A stretch of DNA of 8,517 bases from JAGVLN01 sp964515755 (GCA_964515755.1 CAZEVK010000042.1:1-8517), one strand, 5' to 3'; shown: positions 1 through 6,785, numbered from the stretch's first letter. Notes: a model not told the origin generated them from the sequence alone. Made by a program: numbers and translations.

Positions 1-40
1 TTCTATAGTAAACGGGTAAGATTTTAGATGAGGCAACGGC

Positions 41-73
41 TATGCAATAGTTAGAATTTTGATGAGGCAATGC
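41..73 (+). repeat. Left arm of a degenerate inverted repeat flanking the Rpn-like gene
   Basis: TATGCAATAG (41-50), TTTTGA (57-62) and AGGCAATGC (65-73) are exact reverse complements of CTATTGCATA (786-795), TCAAAA (773-778) and GCATTGCCT (762-770). Order and spacing are preserved, with a one-base difference in one spacer. About 25 of 33 positions match. The pair encloses the Rpn-like nuclease. It could mark the ends of an old insertion or be two copies of a dispersed rickettsial repeat. Confidence 0.45.
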
Positions 74-219
74 GAGCTGGCTGCTATTTTACACTTGCTT
101 CGATGCCATCGCCATATGACGTTACTATTGATGAAGCGAAAAATATCTATATTGATAAAAGCCCAGTTGCTATTTGGGGTGATAAAGGTCTAAACATTTA
201 CAAGCCAGAAAAAAAATGA
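55..219 (+). pseudogene. Unrecognised short ORF, probably the C-terminal remnant of a lost gene
   Basis: An open frame follows the TAG at 52-54 and runs to a TGA at 217-219. From the first ATG (70) it gives 49 residues, with a protein-like C-terminal half rich in Ile, Tyr, Lys and Asp and ending in a charged Lys/Glu tail. I do not recognise a family. Upstream, stop codons at 6-8, 9-11, 48-50 and 52-54 close the neighbouring frames. The 10-base direct repeat GATGAGGCAA (27-36 and 61-70) suggests local duplication or decay, so this looks like the end of a gene whose front is lost or outside the window. It could instead be a short real gene: GATGAGG lies just upstream of ATG 70, but very close for a ribosome binding site. 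Confidence 0.3.
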
Positions 220-245
220 TAAAAGTTTGTAAAATTAAAGTATTT

Positions 246-251
246 TATAAT
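246..251 (+). promoter_or_regulatory. Possible -10 box for the Rpn-like gene
   Basis: A perfect TATAAT lies 43 bases upstream of the ATG at 295, in the short gap after the preceding remnant. No convincing -35 hexamer sits at the usual 16-18 base distance; the nearest, TTGTAA at 227-232, is only 13 bases away. In such AT-rich DNA the box alone is weak evidence. Confidence 0.25.
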
Positions 252-294
252 CCAACAAATAGTAAAAAAACAGCAAAACAGGTGAGGTTATACT

Positions 295-741
295 ATGCCC
301 GAACAAAAAATAGAAGCCAATGACAACTTTTTCTCCAAAAAAAGGTTAAAAGCCCGTGTTATGAAAAAGTTCTTTGAGTCATATTTACCAAGCGAGTTAA
401 AAGAGTCAGCCGACCTGCATACATTACAGAAACGCAATACCAAGTGGTTTAGAGATGTACTTGGGGAAGGTATAGCAGATCTTCTTTTTACCATAAAGTT
501 TGGAGATAAAGAGGGTTATTTAGCAGTTTTTCTAGAGTATCAAGCAAGTTCAGATGAATATATGGCTCTTCGCATTAAAAAATATATGCTAAAAATATTT
601 GAGGAACATTTAAAGAAAAAACCAGATAGTGATTTGCCACTCATACATCCTATCATTTTTCGTGCAGATCAAAATAAGCACAATACGGTAATCTCGATTA
701 AAGATGCTATAGATAAAAAACTTAAGAAGCTAGTAAATTAA
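295..741 (+). CDS. Rpn/YhgA-like PD-(D/E)XK nuclease (putative transposase family), C-terminally truncated
   Basis: The 148-residue product matches the N-terminal catalytic part of the Rpn (recombination-promoting nuclease) or Transposase_31 family. Members are DNA endonucleases linked to RecA-independent recombination. Visible signs are the lead-in FFxxYLP (residues 26-32), an acidic residue in ADLLFTIKF (Asp62), then LEYQASSDEYMALR with Glu81 and Gln83, the PD-(D/E)XK core written as D...ExQ. The HPIIF stretch near 117-121 corresponds to the family strand after the core. Full-length members are usually near 300 residues, so about half, the variable C-terminal region, is missing and the frame ends in a Lys-rich tail. 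The start at 295 is supported by AGGTGAGG (280-287), 7 bases upstream. The catalytic core looks intact, so activity is possible, but truncation makes a decaying gene equally likely. An inverted repeat flanks it. Confidence 0.8.
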   Translation: MPEQKIEANDNFFSKKRLKARVMKKFFESYLPSELKESADLHTLQKRNTKWFRDVLGEGIADLLFTIKFGDKEGYLAVFLEYQASSDEYMALRIKKYMLKIFEEHLKKKPDSDLPLIHPIIFRADQNKHNTVISIKDAIDKKLKKLVN

Positions 742-761
742 GGTCAACTTAATTTTTTGTT

Positions 762-795
762 GCATTGCCTAGTCAAAAAAACTACCTATTGCATA
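762..795 (-). repeat. Right arm of the degenerate inverted repeat flanking the Rpn-like gene
   Basis: This is the reverse-complement partner of 41-73. It begins 20 bases after the nuclease stop codon. The three matching blocks are GCATTGCCT (762-770), TCAAAA (773-778) and CTATTGCATA (786-795). Confidence 0.45.
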
Positions 796-940
796 ACCAC
801 TTCTTAAAAAAACTGAGTGAGTTTTTTAGAGTAACTCTGTAAACAGACAATATATATTTTTTGATATTACCATACTTGCTTGGATATTTGTATAAAGACT
901 CTCTATCGCCAACAGATACTTTACTTCTATCACGACTCAT
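782..940 (-). CDS. Possible small ORF, 52 residues, unknown
   Basis: On the minus strand an ATG at 940-938 opens 52 codons closed by TAG at 784-782. AAGGAAAG lies a few bases upstream as a plausible ribosome binding site. The product is basic (many Lys, Arg, Tyr, Ser) with no recognisable domain, signal peptide or membrane segment. It is co-directional with traA and begins 93 bases after the traA stop, so it could share its transcript. It overlaps the inverted-repeat arm and the A/T hairpin, which argues that it may be a chance frame or a remnant. Confidence 0.25.
   Translation of the reverse strand: MSRDRSKVSVGDRESLYKYPSKYGNIKKYILSVYRVTLKNSLSFFKKWLCNR
807..827 (+). terminator. A/T-rich hairpin, possible terminator after the Rpn-like gene
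   Basis: AAAAAACT (807-814) pairs perfectly with AGTTTTTT (820-827) around a five-base GAGTG loop. The descending arm supplies a T run on the plus strand, and the symmetric A run does the same on the minus strand, so it could act in both directions. The stem has only one G:C pair, so it is weak as a rho-independent terminator. Confidence 0.35.
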
Positions 941-1033
941 AACCAGCTTTCCTTGATTTTATTATTCTACTCTTTTTTGCAGTTTATTATAGTTGATTAT
1001 AATATTATTTGTAAATATTCTTCGCAAAACCTA

Positions 1034-4000
1034 TCAAAGAGATCTGTTATAGGTATATTCATGTGTTTTCTCTAACTCTAGGGCTTTTCTTTGTTGCTCA
1101 AGCTCTTGTTGCTGAGTTTGCTCTAGAAGACGTGCTTGCTTGTGTTCCTTATAGATGACAAGTCTTTGCTGGCAGTTAGCGCGGTTAATCTGGAAAAGCT
1201 TAGTTTTAGCAAAATCATTGACATAAGGCCTTGTCACCTCGTCGTGCATTACGTGCTCTAAGTAACCGCTATGATTAGTAAATTCCTTGCTATCTTTGGT
1301 GATTGTACCGTGAGTTGTTATAGACTCTAGATCTGCTTTGACTTCGTTAATTACGTGATTGCTACATTGTCTAAAAAACCTATCGCATGTAGTGTTTGAA
1401 TATATTCCGTCTCTTATTATATCTATCATTAAACGTTCCGGGCTTGATACCCCAAATTTTACTGCGTCATGATAATATCTCTCTAAAGTATCAAGAACTT
1501 TTGGATTAGCTTCATATTGTGAATGTCTTATTGATAGATCATTATAACCCTCTCGCCATAATACCCTTGCCGGTTCTTTGTAATCTCTATGTATGCTTGC
1601 ACAAAATTCTTTTTCCTTTTTTGCGACCGCTAGGAACTCATTAATGTCTTGACTATTTAGCTTATCATTTTTAAATTGAGCTAAAGCGCTCACAACACAA
1701 GGTTTCATCTCCTTACAAATCTCGTGATTTAGTAATATTTCTCTTGTTCGATCCTTGAGATAGGTAAGTTTTTGCCGAATGATAGCCATATCATATTTAG
1801 GATTGAACTTGAGCAAGTCGTCACATAATTTGTGTTTTTCAGCAAGGAATAGATCAATATTACTACTCTGGCCTCTTAGTTGCTCATAACTTGCAATAAT
1901 TTCCACTTCTTTTTTGCTATAACGACCAAGATCATTAATTGCTGGGGCGAAGATAGCTCTAATTTCACTTATACTACCTTGTTGCTGTAAGATGTCGTTA
2001 AAATCTCCTAGTTGCGTAGGTTGTACAACTCTCACCATGGCATTTGCTGACAGGGTGACTTGCGCCTGGGAAATCGTCTGATTAGTTATAGAGTCAGCTC
2101 TGTCATGATCAGCAGCAATGATAATTTTCTCACCCTGACGCGCTGAGTAGTTTTTAATATTACTAATGCCCAAGGAACATACGATCTTAGCGTTAATCCC
2201 GGCTTGCTTAATTGATAGGGCAGTCTCTAGGCCTTCAGCAATGATTGTGAGATTGTGGTGGTCGTGATGCTTAGTATTATTACCTATAAGTAGGCTTTCA
2301 CTTTTCATGGGCTCGTTAAAGTTAGAGTCTATAGCAGCAATTTCTACAAAAGAACCAGCAATCTTACCAAATGATTTCTTTGGAACCTCAACATCAGCTT
2401 TACTTGCAGTCCTGCGATCAAGTAATAATTGTTGACCGCCGGTAATCGTGCCACTCTCGTCTCTTGCAAAAGCAACGATTGCTGGGAACCTTTTACCACT
2501 AGCACGATCCAAAATACTCGTAGTCTTGATATCAGCACTTAAATCACAGTTTATACCTCTAGCTTCGGCTAAATACCTAGCTGCAACACTACCTTTTTCT
2601 ATATCTTTAGAACGATTATACAGATCTTGAGTAATGCGCGCTTTAGCAGCCCTAGCAGCCTGATCACGTTTTAATTGACTTAAGTGATCAATATATTTGT
2701 TGCTAACATCATGATCGGTAACTAATTGTAGAGAGCTTTGACGATGATTGCCTATTATCTCCTTTAAATATTCAACTGACTGCTTAAAGTCACAAGCTTT
2801 TTGCCTCGATACTAGTGAGATCAGATCACCACCTTTTCCTTCCTCAAAATCATACCAAGTACCAGCCTTCTCTCCAGTAATAGTAATTGCCATACTACCC
2901 TTGTCACCATATCTGTAGGTACTACTATTTGTAAGCTTCTTATTTGGCTCTCCCATTAGATTGGTAGCTATTACTGGCGCACTAAGCTGCATCTGTTTTT
3001 TTAAGGCATCAAGCTCTTCTTTGTAAACATCATCTATCTTAGCTTGCTTGCGGTGATGCTCAACATTTTTATAGAATCTTTCTTTAGCGGTCTGAGTAGC
3101 AATTGTAGTAATCCTACCACGCCCGTTCGCTTGTGCGTTAACCATCATTTGTTCTTGTGATTGATTTTGTACCTGGTCTTGGGCTAGGAGTTGCTCACTA
3201 GGTTCTTCAAAATTTTCTCGCGCTTGCTCCTGGTACTGTTGATACAACAGCTCATTTTGATCATAAGTCTCACGGAGTACCGCCTCTACTTTTGCTCTTG
3301 ACTCTGGTGGCAGCTCAAATTTATAGTAATCTGTTGCCACTACTCGCTGATCCATAAACGAAGTGAGACGTTCTTTAGTAGCTTCAGTAACTTTATTAAA
3401 GACAGTGGCCAGGAATCCTTTTTCTTGCTTAGGAGTTGCTCTTTGTAATAATTCATCTTTTGTAAGGTAATTAATACTTGCCGAAGCTTGCGGATTAAAC
3501 TCTAGCTGTTTGACCAGATGCTCTACGCTAAGCGTTTGTTCCTTGTGTGTAAAGACATGTAAATCTTTGACATGACGACTCATCGCGACGTAAGTGTTGC
3601 GATTAGTTGAGAAACCATCATGAAAGACATATACGTCTTTGATTGATGCTCCTTGAGCTTTGTAAATGGTAGATGCATAACCATGTTTAAAATCACTAAA
3701 TTCATTAGGATTAAACTCTATATCTTTGCCGTTATCTAGTTTTGCCTTAAAGCTAGTTGGGTTAAGTGACTGCAATGACGCAAAGTCACCATTATTGACG
3801 CCAAGTGCTTTATTGCTTTTTTTAAAGACAATACGGTCTCCTGCCATGAAGCTGGGACTATTACTGTTTATGTCATTATTATTTTTATAATCTTTATTGT
3901 TTATATTATTCTTATTATCCTGATTTTTGACTACGTACTCTGTCCCCTTCAGTACCCCAGCACTCTTTAGTAAAGCTCTTGCACCAGCATTTATAATATC

Positions 4001-5692
4001 AACGTCACTATTTTTAATGGCAATAATTAATTTATCATCCAAGCGCTCTGGCGAGCTGTGCCATTTATTAAGTAAGGTCTCTATCGCCGCTATTTTGTTT
4101 GCGTTGCTGAGCAAACGCTTTTGACCAAGTAACACCTCAAGACCTACCTTAGTATCACCTCTGGCAAATGCGCTAGCTACTTCCTTACCCCACGCCACTT
4201 TCTGCCTGTGAATATCACTAAGCTCATAACAACCTAAGCTCCCCGCAAAGCTGGTAAACATTCCACCTCGATTAATAGAGGATAACTGTCGTTCATCACC
4301 ACTCAAGATCACATTACAGCTACGTGAGGCTGCTACTCTTAGTAACTCCCCGTAATCATCATTACCTACCATTGCTGCCTCATCAACTACTATCAAGCTA
4401 TTCTTGGCTAGAGTAATCCTGTTATTATATAGCTTAAATAAAAACCCTTTAACTGTATAACTACGACTGTAACCAACTTCTTCCAAAGCACATTTAGCTT
4501 TATGAGTAGGGGCTAACCCTATAACCTCTATGTTGCTTGCTTGACTAATCTTGGCTAGTCTACCAAGGACATAGCTTTTACCGGTTCCTGCTCGTCCCGC
4601 AAGTACTCTCATACCTCCAGGAGCAAATATAAGGTGAGATAGAGCCTCTTGTTGTTGACTCACCAAAGCTTCACCAACTAAACTTCTTGACTTCTCACTA
4701 TCGGTAAGATTGCTCATGCTACTAATAGCAGTAGCATGACGCATTAATTTACGTTCTTGCTCCCTGACTTCATTGGTAGTGTAGAGTCCTGACTCCTTAC
4801 CATCGTCATGGTAAAGACTGATAATTTGACTGCTAGCAAGCGCTTCTTTGATCAAAGCATCAGCTCTTGTCCCGTCTGGTATGCATTTTACCGTTCTTGC
4901 TAAATCTGCGTGGTTAAAGACACTGCTTGTGGTAGTAATACGGTCAAGAACATCATCACCACTTTTCAGCAGTTCAATATTGGCAATTTTACGTTCTTCG
5001 TTACGACCGACAGCCGAGTTTAAAGCACTACGCATACGAACGGGACCAATATGTTCTTGAGGGACAATTCCTATTGCATCTACTCTATTATCTAAACCTA
5101 GCTCCTTAAAGTAATCATTGATCACGTCTCTCGCGTGTTCATGTAAAATCTTTTCTTCAGGGATAATAAAACCTCTATTTTCATAATTGCTTCTAAATTC
5201 GGGATTTAGGTCTCTAGCTTTCTCACCTAAACACTTACCGTCTGTATCAAATCTTCTGGTAGTAAGTAATAAATGTGCGTGCCAATTTTTCTCACCATCA
5301 TGAGGGTGATGAATATCTACTTGCACCCCAAGTCCATTTTTTACCCACGCCATTTTATCAATAACTCGAAGAATGATATTGATTCTGTCTTGGAGGTCTA
5401 GCTCTTTGTCATCAGGTAGAGCAATAATAATATCTTTAAGTAATTGACTGTTTTTTCTTTTTTCAGATCGCTCAACTTCATTCATCAATATTGCAATATC
5501 TTTGAACTTTAGATCAACATGCTCTGGTAATAAAACATCGTGGTAAACATTATCGCCTCTATTTTGAAAATTATAAGTAACATTTGTTCTGATATCATTA
5601 ATCTTAGACCTGGCATTATAAGCCCCCTTACAGCAAGCATTGCCACCAGCTCCTCTATTTACTATTTCCATTCTTGCATATTCAATTGCCAT
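1034..5692 (-). CDS. traA: Ti-type conjugative relaxase-helicase TraA fused to a primase-like/Toprim module
   Basis: This cytoplasmic enzyme of the conjugative relaxosome should nick the transfer strand at oriT, stay attached through a tyrosine, and unwind it. Residues are numbered from the ATG at 5692. Residues 1-240 are a MOBQ (MobA/MobL) relaxase with candidate nucleophile Tyr25 (KGAYNARSK) and metal motif NWHAH (His138, His140), preceded by a His-rich stretch at 128-131. Then comes a RecD/TraA-type helicase: Walker A GRAGTGKS (366-373), Walker B DEAAM (437-441), SGDERQLS, YKAQG (677-681) and VAMSRH near 703. WYDFEEGKGGD (946-956) marks a primase-associated module without visible zinc cysteines, followed by a Toprim fold (AEGLETALS with Glu1153; DHD at 1195-1197). 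The last 300 residues are unassigned, ending in a Gln/Glu-rich probable coiled coil. An upstream ATG (5719) would add nine residues, but the homologous upstream copy begins MAIEY, so 5692 is preferred. An Asn-rich insertion sits in the helicase. Ti TraA is about 1100 residues; this one is 1552. Confidence 0.93.
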   Translation of the reverse strand: MAIEYARMEIVNRGAGGNACCKGAYNARSKINDIRTNVTYNFQNRGDNVYHDVLLPEHVDLKFKDIAILMNEVERSEKRKNSQLLKDIIIALPDDKELDLQDRINIILRVIDKMAWVKNGLGVQVDIHHPHDGEKNWHAHLLLTTRRFDTDGKCLGEKARDLNPEFRSNYENRGFIIPEEKILHEHARDVINDYFKELGLDNRVDAIGIVPQEHIGPVRMRSALNSAVGRNEERKIANIELLKSGDDVLDRITTTSSVFNHADLARTVKCIPDGTRADALIKEALASSQIISLYHDDGKESGLYTTNEVREQERKLMRHATAISSMSNLTDSEKSRSLVGEALVSQQQEALSHLIFAPGGMRVLAGRAGTGKSYVLGRLAKISQASNIEVIGLAPTHKAKCALEEVGYSRSYTVKGFLFKLYNNRITLAKNSLIVVDEAAMVGNDDYGELLRVAASRSCNVILSGDERQLSSINRGGMFTSFAGSLGCYELSDIHRQKVAWGKEVASAFARGDTKVGLEVLLGQKRLLSNANKIAAIETLLNKWHSSPERLDDKLIIAIKNSDVDIINAGARALLKSAGVLKGTEYVVKNQDNKNNINNKDYKNNNDINSNSPSFMAGDRIVFKKSNKALGVNNGDFASLQSLNPTSFKAKLDNGKDIEFNPNEFSDFKHGYASTIYKAQGASIKDVYVFHDGFSTNRNTYVAMSRHVKDLHVFTHKEQTLSVEHLVKQLEFNPQASASINYLTKDELLQRATPKQEKGFLATVFNKVTEATKERLTSFMDQRVVATDYYKFELPPESRAKVEAVLRETYDQNELLYQQYQEQARENFEEPSEQLLAQDQVQNQSQEQMMVNAQANGRGRITTIATQTAKERFYKNVEHHRKQAKIDDVYKEELDALKKQMQLSAPVIATNLMGEPNKKLTNSSTYRYGDKGSMAITITGEKAGTWYDFEEGKGGDLISLVSRQKACDFKQSVEYLKEIIGNHRQSSLQLVTDHDVSNKYIDHLSQLKRDQAARAAKARITQDLYNRSKDIEKGSVAARYLAEARGINCDLSADIKTTSILDRASGKRFPAIVAFARDESGTITGGQQLLLDRRTASKADVEVPKKSFGKIAGSFVEIAAIDSNFNEPMKSESLLIGNNTKHHDHHNLTIIAEGLETALSIKQAGINAKIVCSLGISNIKNYSARQGEKIIIAADHDRADSITNQTISQAQVTLSANAMVRVVQPTQLGDFNDILQQQGSISEIRAIFAPAINDLGRYSKKEVEIIASYEQLRGQSSNIDLFLAEKHKLCDDLLKFNPKYDMAIIRQKLTYLKDRTREILLNHEICKEMKPCVVSALAQFKNDKLNSQDINEFLAVAKKEKEFCASIHRDYKEPARVLWREGYNDLSIRHSQYEANPKVLDTLERYYHDAVKFGVSSPERLMIDIIRDGIYSNTTCDRFFRQCSNHVINEVKADLESITTHGTITKDSKEFTNHSGYLEHVMHDEVTRPYVNDFAKTKLFQINRANCQQRLVIYKEHKQARLLEQTQQQELEQQRKALELEKTHEYTYNRSL
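3857..3919 (-). repeat. Low-complexity Asn-rich insertion inside the TraA helicase domain
   Basis: TraA residues 592-612 are 10 of 21 Asn with Asp, Lys and Ile, encoded by AAT/AAC/AAA-rich DNA. They sit between the end of one helicase segment and the conserved MAGDRIVFKK strand, where related TraA/RecD helicases have a short loop. The insertion keeps the reading frame. It looks like simple-sequence expansion rather than a rickettsial palindromic element, since no hairpin is evident. Confidence 0.55.
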
Positions 5693-6416
5693 TATTACTA
5701 CCGCAATGTTGAATGGCATTTATGGCTTTTCTTCTCTCTTCTGCAATTATGCCGTATTTTCTTAGACCTATATGTTCTTGTGGTATTGCCGTCAACTTAT
5801 CAACTCTCAGAGCAAGCCCAAGCTCTTTAAAATAATCACTTTGTACTATTCTCCAAAGCTTACTTGGTAGTATGAATCGCACGTCAGATGGAATAAATGC
5901 TTTTCCTTTGTTTTTCCTAATAGGCCGTTCTAAATCCAGCGCTTTCTCAAGTAGATATTTACCACAGCTTGAAAATCTTCTGGCGGTAACTAATAATTTG
6001 CCATACCAATTATGTCCATCTCCATCAGGTTGATGAATATCTATTACTACAGCAACATTATTCTGGATCAGTTCGAGTTTTTCAATAAATCTTCTAATTA
6101 AAATAATTTTATGTTTTAGACTAATCTCATAATTATCTGGTAGCGCTAATAAATACTCTTTTAGTAAACAGCTATCTTTTCTTTTCTCACGTAGCTCAAC
6201 TTCATTCATCAATAGTGCAATATCTTTGAACTTTAGGTCAACATGCTCTGGTAGTAAGACTTGATGATAAATATTAGTACTATGCCTACTATAATTAAAA
6301 CTGTGATTAGTACGCAAGTCTTTAATTTTGCAATTTGCATTATAAGCAGCAACTTCACAGGCGTTCTTCCCTTTGCTTCTACCAATAAACGATACTCTTA
6401 CATATTCGATTGCCAT
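5682..6416 (-). CDS. Truncated TraA paralogue: stand-alone MobA/MobL relaxase domain lacking the metal-binding His pair
   Basis: This 244-residue protein aligns with the first 240 or so residues of the adjacent TraA, from the shared MAIEY start to a diverged tail after IPQEHIG. No helicase or Toprim part follows. The candidate nucleophile is kept at the same number (Tyr25, VAAYNANCK). The metal motif NWHAH has become NWYGK: His138 to Tyr and His140 to Lys. His128 is retained, but His129 and His131 are Gln and Asp. Nicking activity is therefore unlikely. The frame is open throughout, and its TGA (5684-5682) overlaps the traA start in ATGGCAATTGA, giving an 11-base overlap that could couple translation. 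No clear ribosome binding site precedes the ATG at 6416. It may be a decaying tandem duplicate, or a non-cleaving DNA-binding partner or competitor of TraA; the latter is inference. Confidence 0.75.
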   Translation of the reverse strand: MAIEYVRVSFIGRSKGKNACEVAAYNANCKIKDLRTNHSFNYSRHSTNIYHQVLLPEHVDLKFKDIALLMNEVELREKRKDSCLLKEYLLALPDNYEISLKHKIILIRRFIEKLELIQNNVAVVIDIHQPDGDGHNWYGKLLVTARRFSSCGKYLLEKALDLERPIRKNKGKAFIPSDVRFILPSKLWRIVQSDYFKELGLALRVDKLTAIPQEHIGLRKYGIIAEERRKAINAIQHCGSNNGN

Positions 6417-6514
6417 ATTCTACAACTATTTAGTCTAATATTAAAAATAAAACTATATTAATCTAAGTAGATCTAAAAAGCAACAAATAATAGTTTGTAT
6501 CTTGCGTATACTGC

Positions 6515-6546
6515 TATAGCAAAGCTATAAGTGGGTTAACCTTAAG
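6515..6546 (+). other. oriT: Candidate oriT core: hairpin plus MOBQ-like nick motif
   Basis: TATAGC (6515-6520), AAA, GCTATA (6524-6529) form a perfect 6-bp stem. The sequence then reads TAAGTGGGTT. In RSF1010 and related MOBQ origins, an inverted repeat is followed a few bases later by TAAGTGCG/CCCT with the nick after the G. The shared TAAGTG-G core, directly next to a hairpin and beside a MOBQ relaxase gene, supports an oriT. The 8-bp palindrome GGTTAACC (6534-6541) and CTTAAG (6541-6546) follow at once. The strand and exact nick position are inference. Confidence 0.45.
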
Positions 6547-6586
6547 TCTGGCTCAGGATTAGATGATCTTTATATATAATATTAGC

Positions 6587-6702
6587 AAGTGCTGTAGTAA
6601 ATATGGTTTGGTAGGTGTCAGGGGTTATATATATAATTTAAGAAAGAAAAACGAGATTGTCAGTAGTGGATAAAAGAATAGATCGAATAAATAACAGCAC
6701 TT
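6587..6702. repeat. Long-range 9-bp inverted repeat in the traA-traD intergenic region
   Basis: AAGTGCTGT (6587-6595) and ACAGCACTT (6694-6702) are perfect reverse complements about 100 bases apart. They could be paired binding sites for an oriT or regulatory protein such as TraD, or a looping operator. A chance match is possible in AT-rich DNA, but both arms carry relatively high G+C for the region. Confidence 0.35.
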
Positions 6703-6725
6703 ATAGTCAAAATATGTATGGATAT

Positions 6726-6754
6726 TTGCAGGTTTTTGTGATATATTATTTATA
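6726..6754 (+). promoter_or_regulatory. Possible traD promoter
   Basis: TTGCAG (6726-6731) and TTTATA (6749-6754) are separated by 17 bases and lie just upstream of the traD start at 6786. Each hexamer only partly matches consensus, and the surrounding AT tract offers alternative -10 boxes. Confidence 0.3.
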
Positions 6755-6785
6755 TACAAGCCTTAAAATACTTGAGTGATTAAAT

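Larger units (their letters stand above)
6417..6785. other. Divergent traA-traD intergenic region, candidate oriT and promoter region
   Basis: This 369-base non-coding stretch separates the minus-strand relaxase genes from plus-strand traD. In Ti plasmids the oriT lies between the divergent traA and traC/D/G operons, so this is the expected location. It holds a 6-bp hairpin (6515-6529) followed by TAAGTGGG, the palindromes GGTTAACC and CTTAAG, two TTATATATA-type AT tracts near 6570 and 6626, and a 9-bp dyad (6587-6595 with 6694-6702). Promoters for both directions must start here. A minus-strand candidate, TTGCTT then TAATAT 17 bases on, is weak. No convincing gene is present. Confidence 0.6.

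Noticed and set aside
955..1033. Terminator for traA (ATTATA/TATAAT dyads near 985-1005)
   Set aside because: The pairing is A/T only with no G:C in the stems, so it is not distinguishable from background in this AT-rich gap.
2344..2630. Open frames on both strands inside the Toprim part of traA
   Set aside because: They are shadow frames of traA with no domain features or start signals of their own.
3857..3925. Rickettsial palindromic element inside traA
   Set aside because: The inserted stretch is Asn/Lys-rich simple sequence without the long inverted repeats expected of such an element.
5693..5719. Upstream ATG (5719) as the traA start, adding nine residues
   Set aside because: The paralogue begins MAIEY, exactly like the internal start at 5692, and the nine extra residues lie inside the end of the upstream gene with no good ribosome binding site.
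6563..6673. 36-codon plus-strand ORF in the traA-traD gap, with AGGA just before its ATG
   Set aside because: It is short, low in complexity (Ile, Tyr, Lys, Ser), overlaps the long dyad and AT tracts, and shows no family features. Chance is the better explanation.
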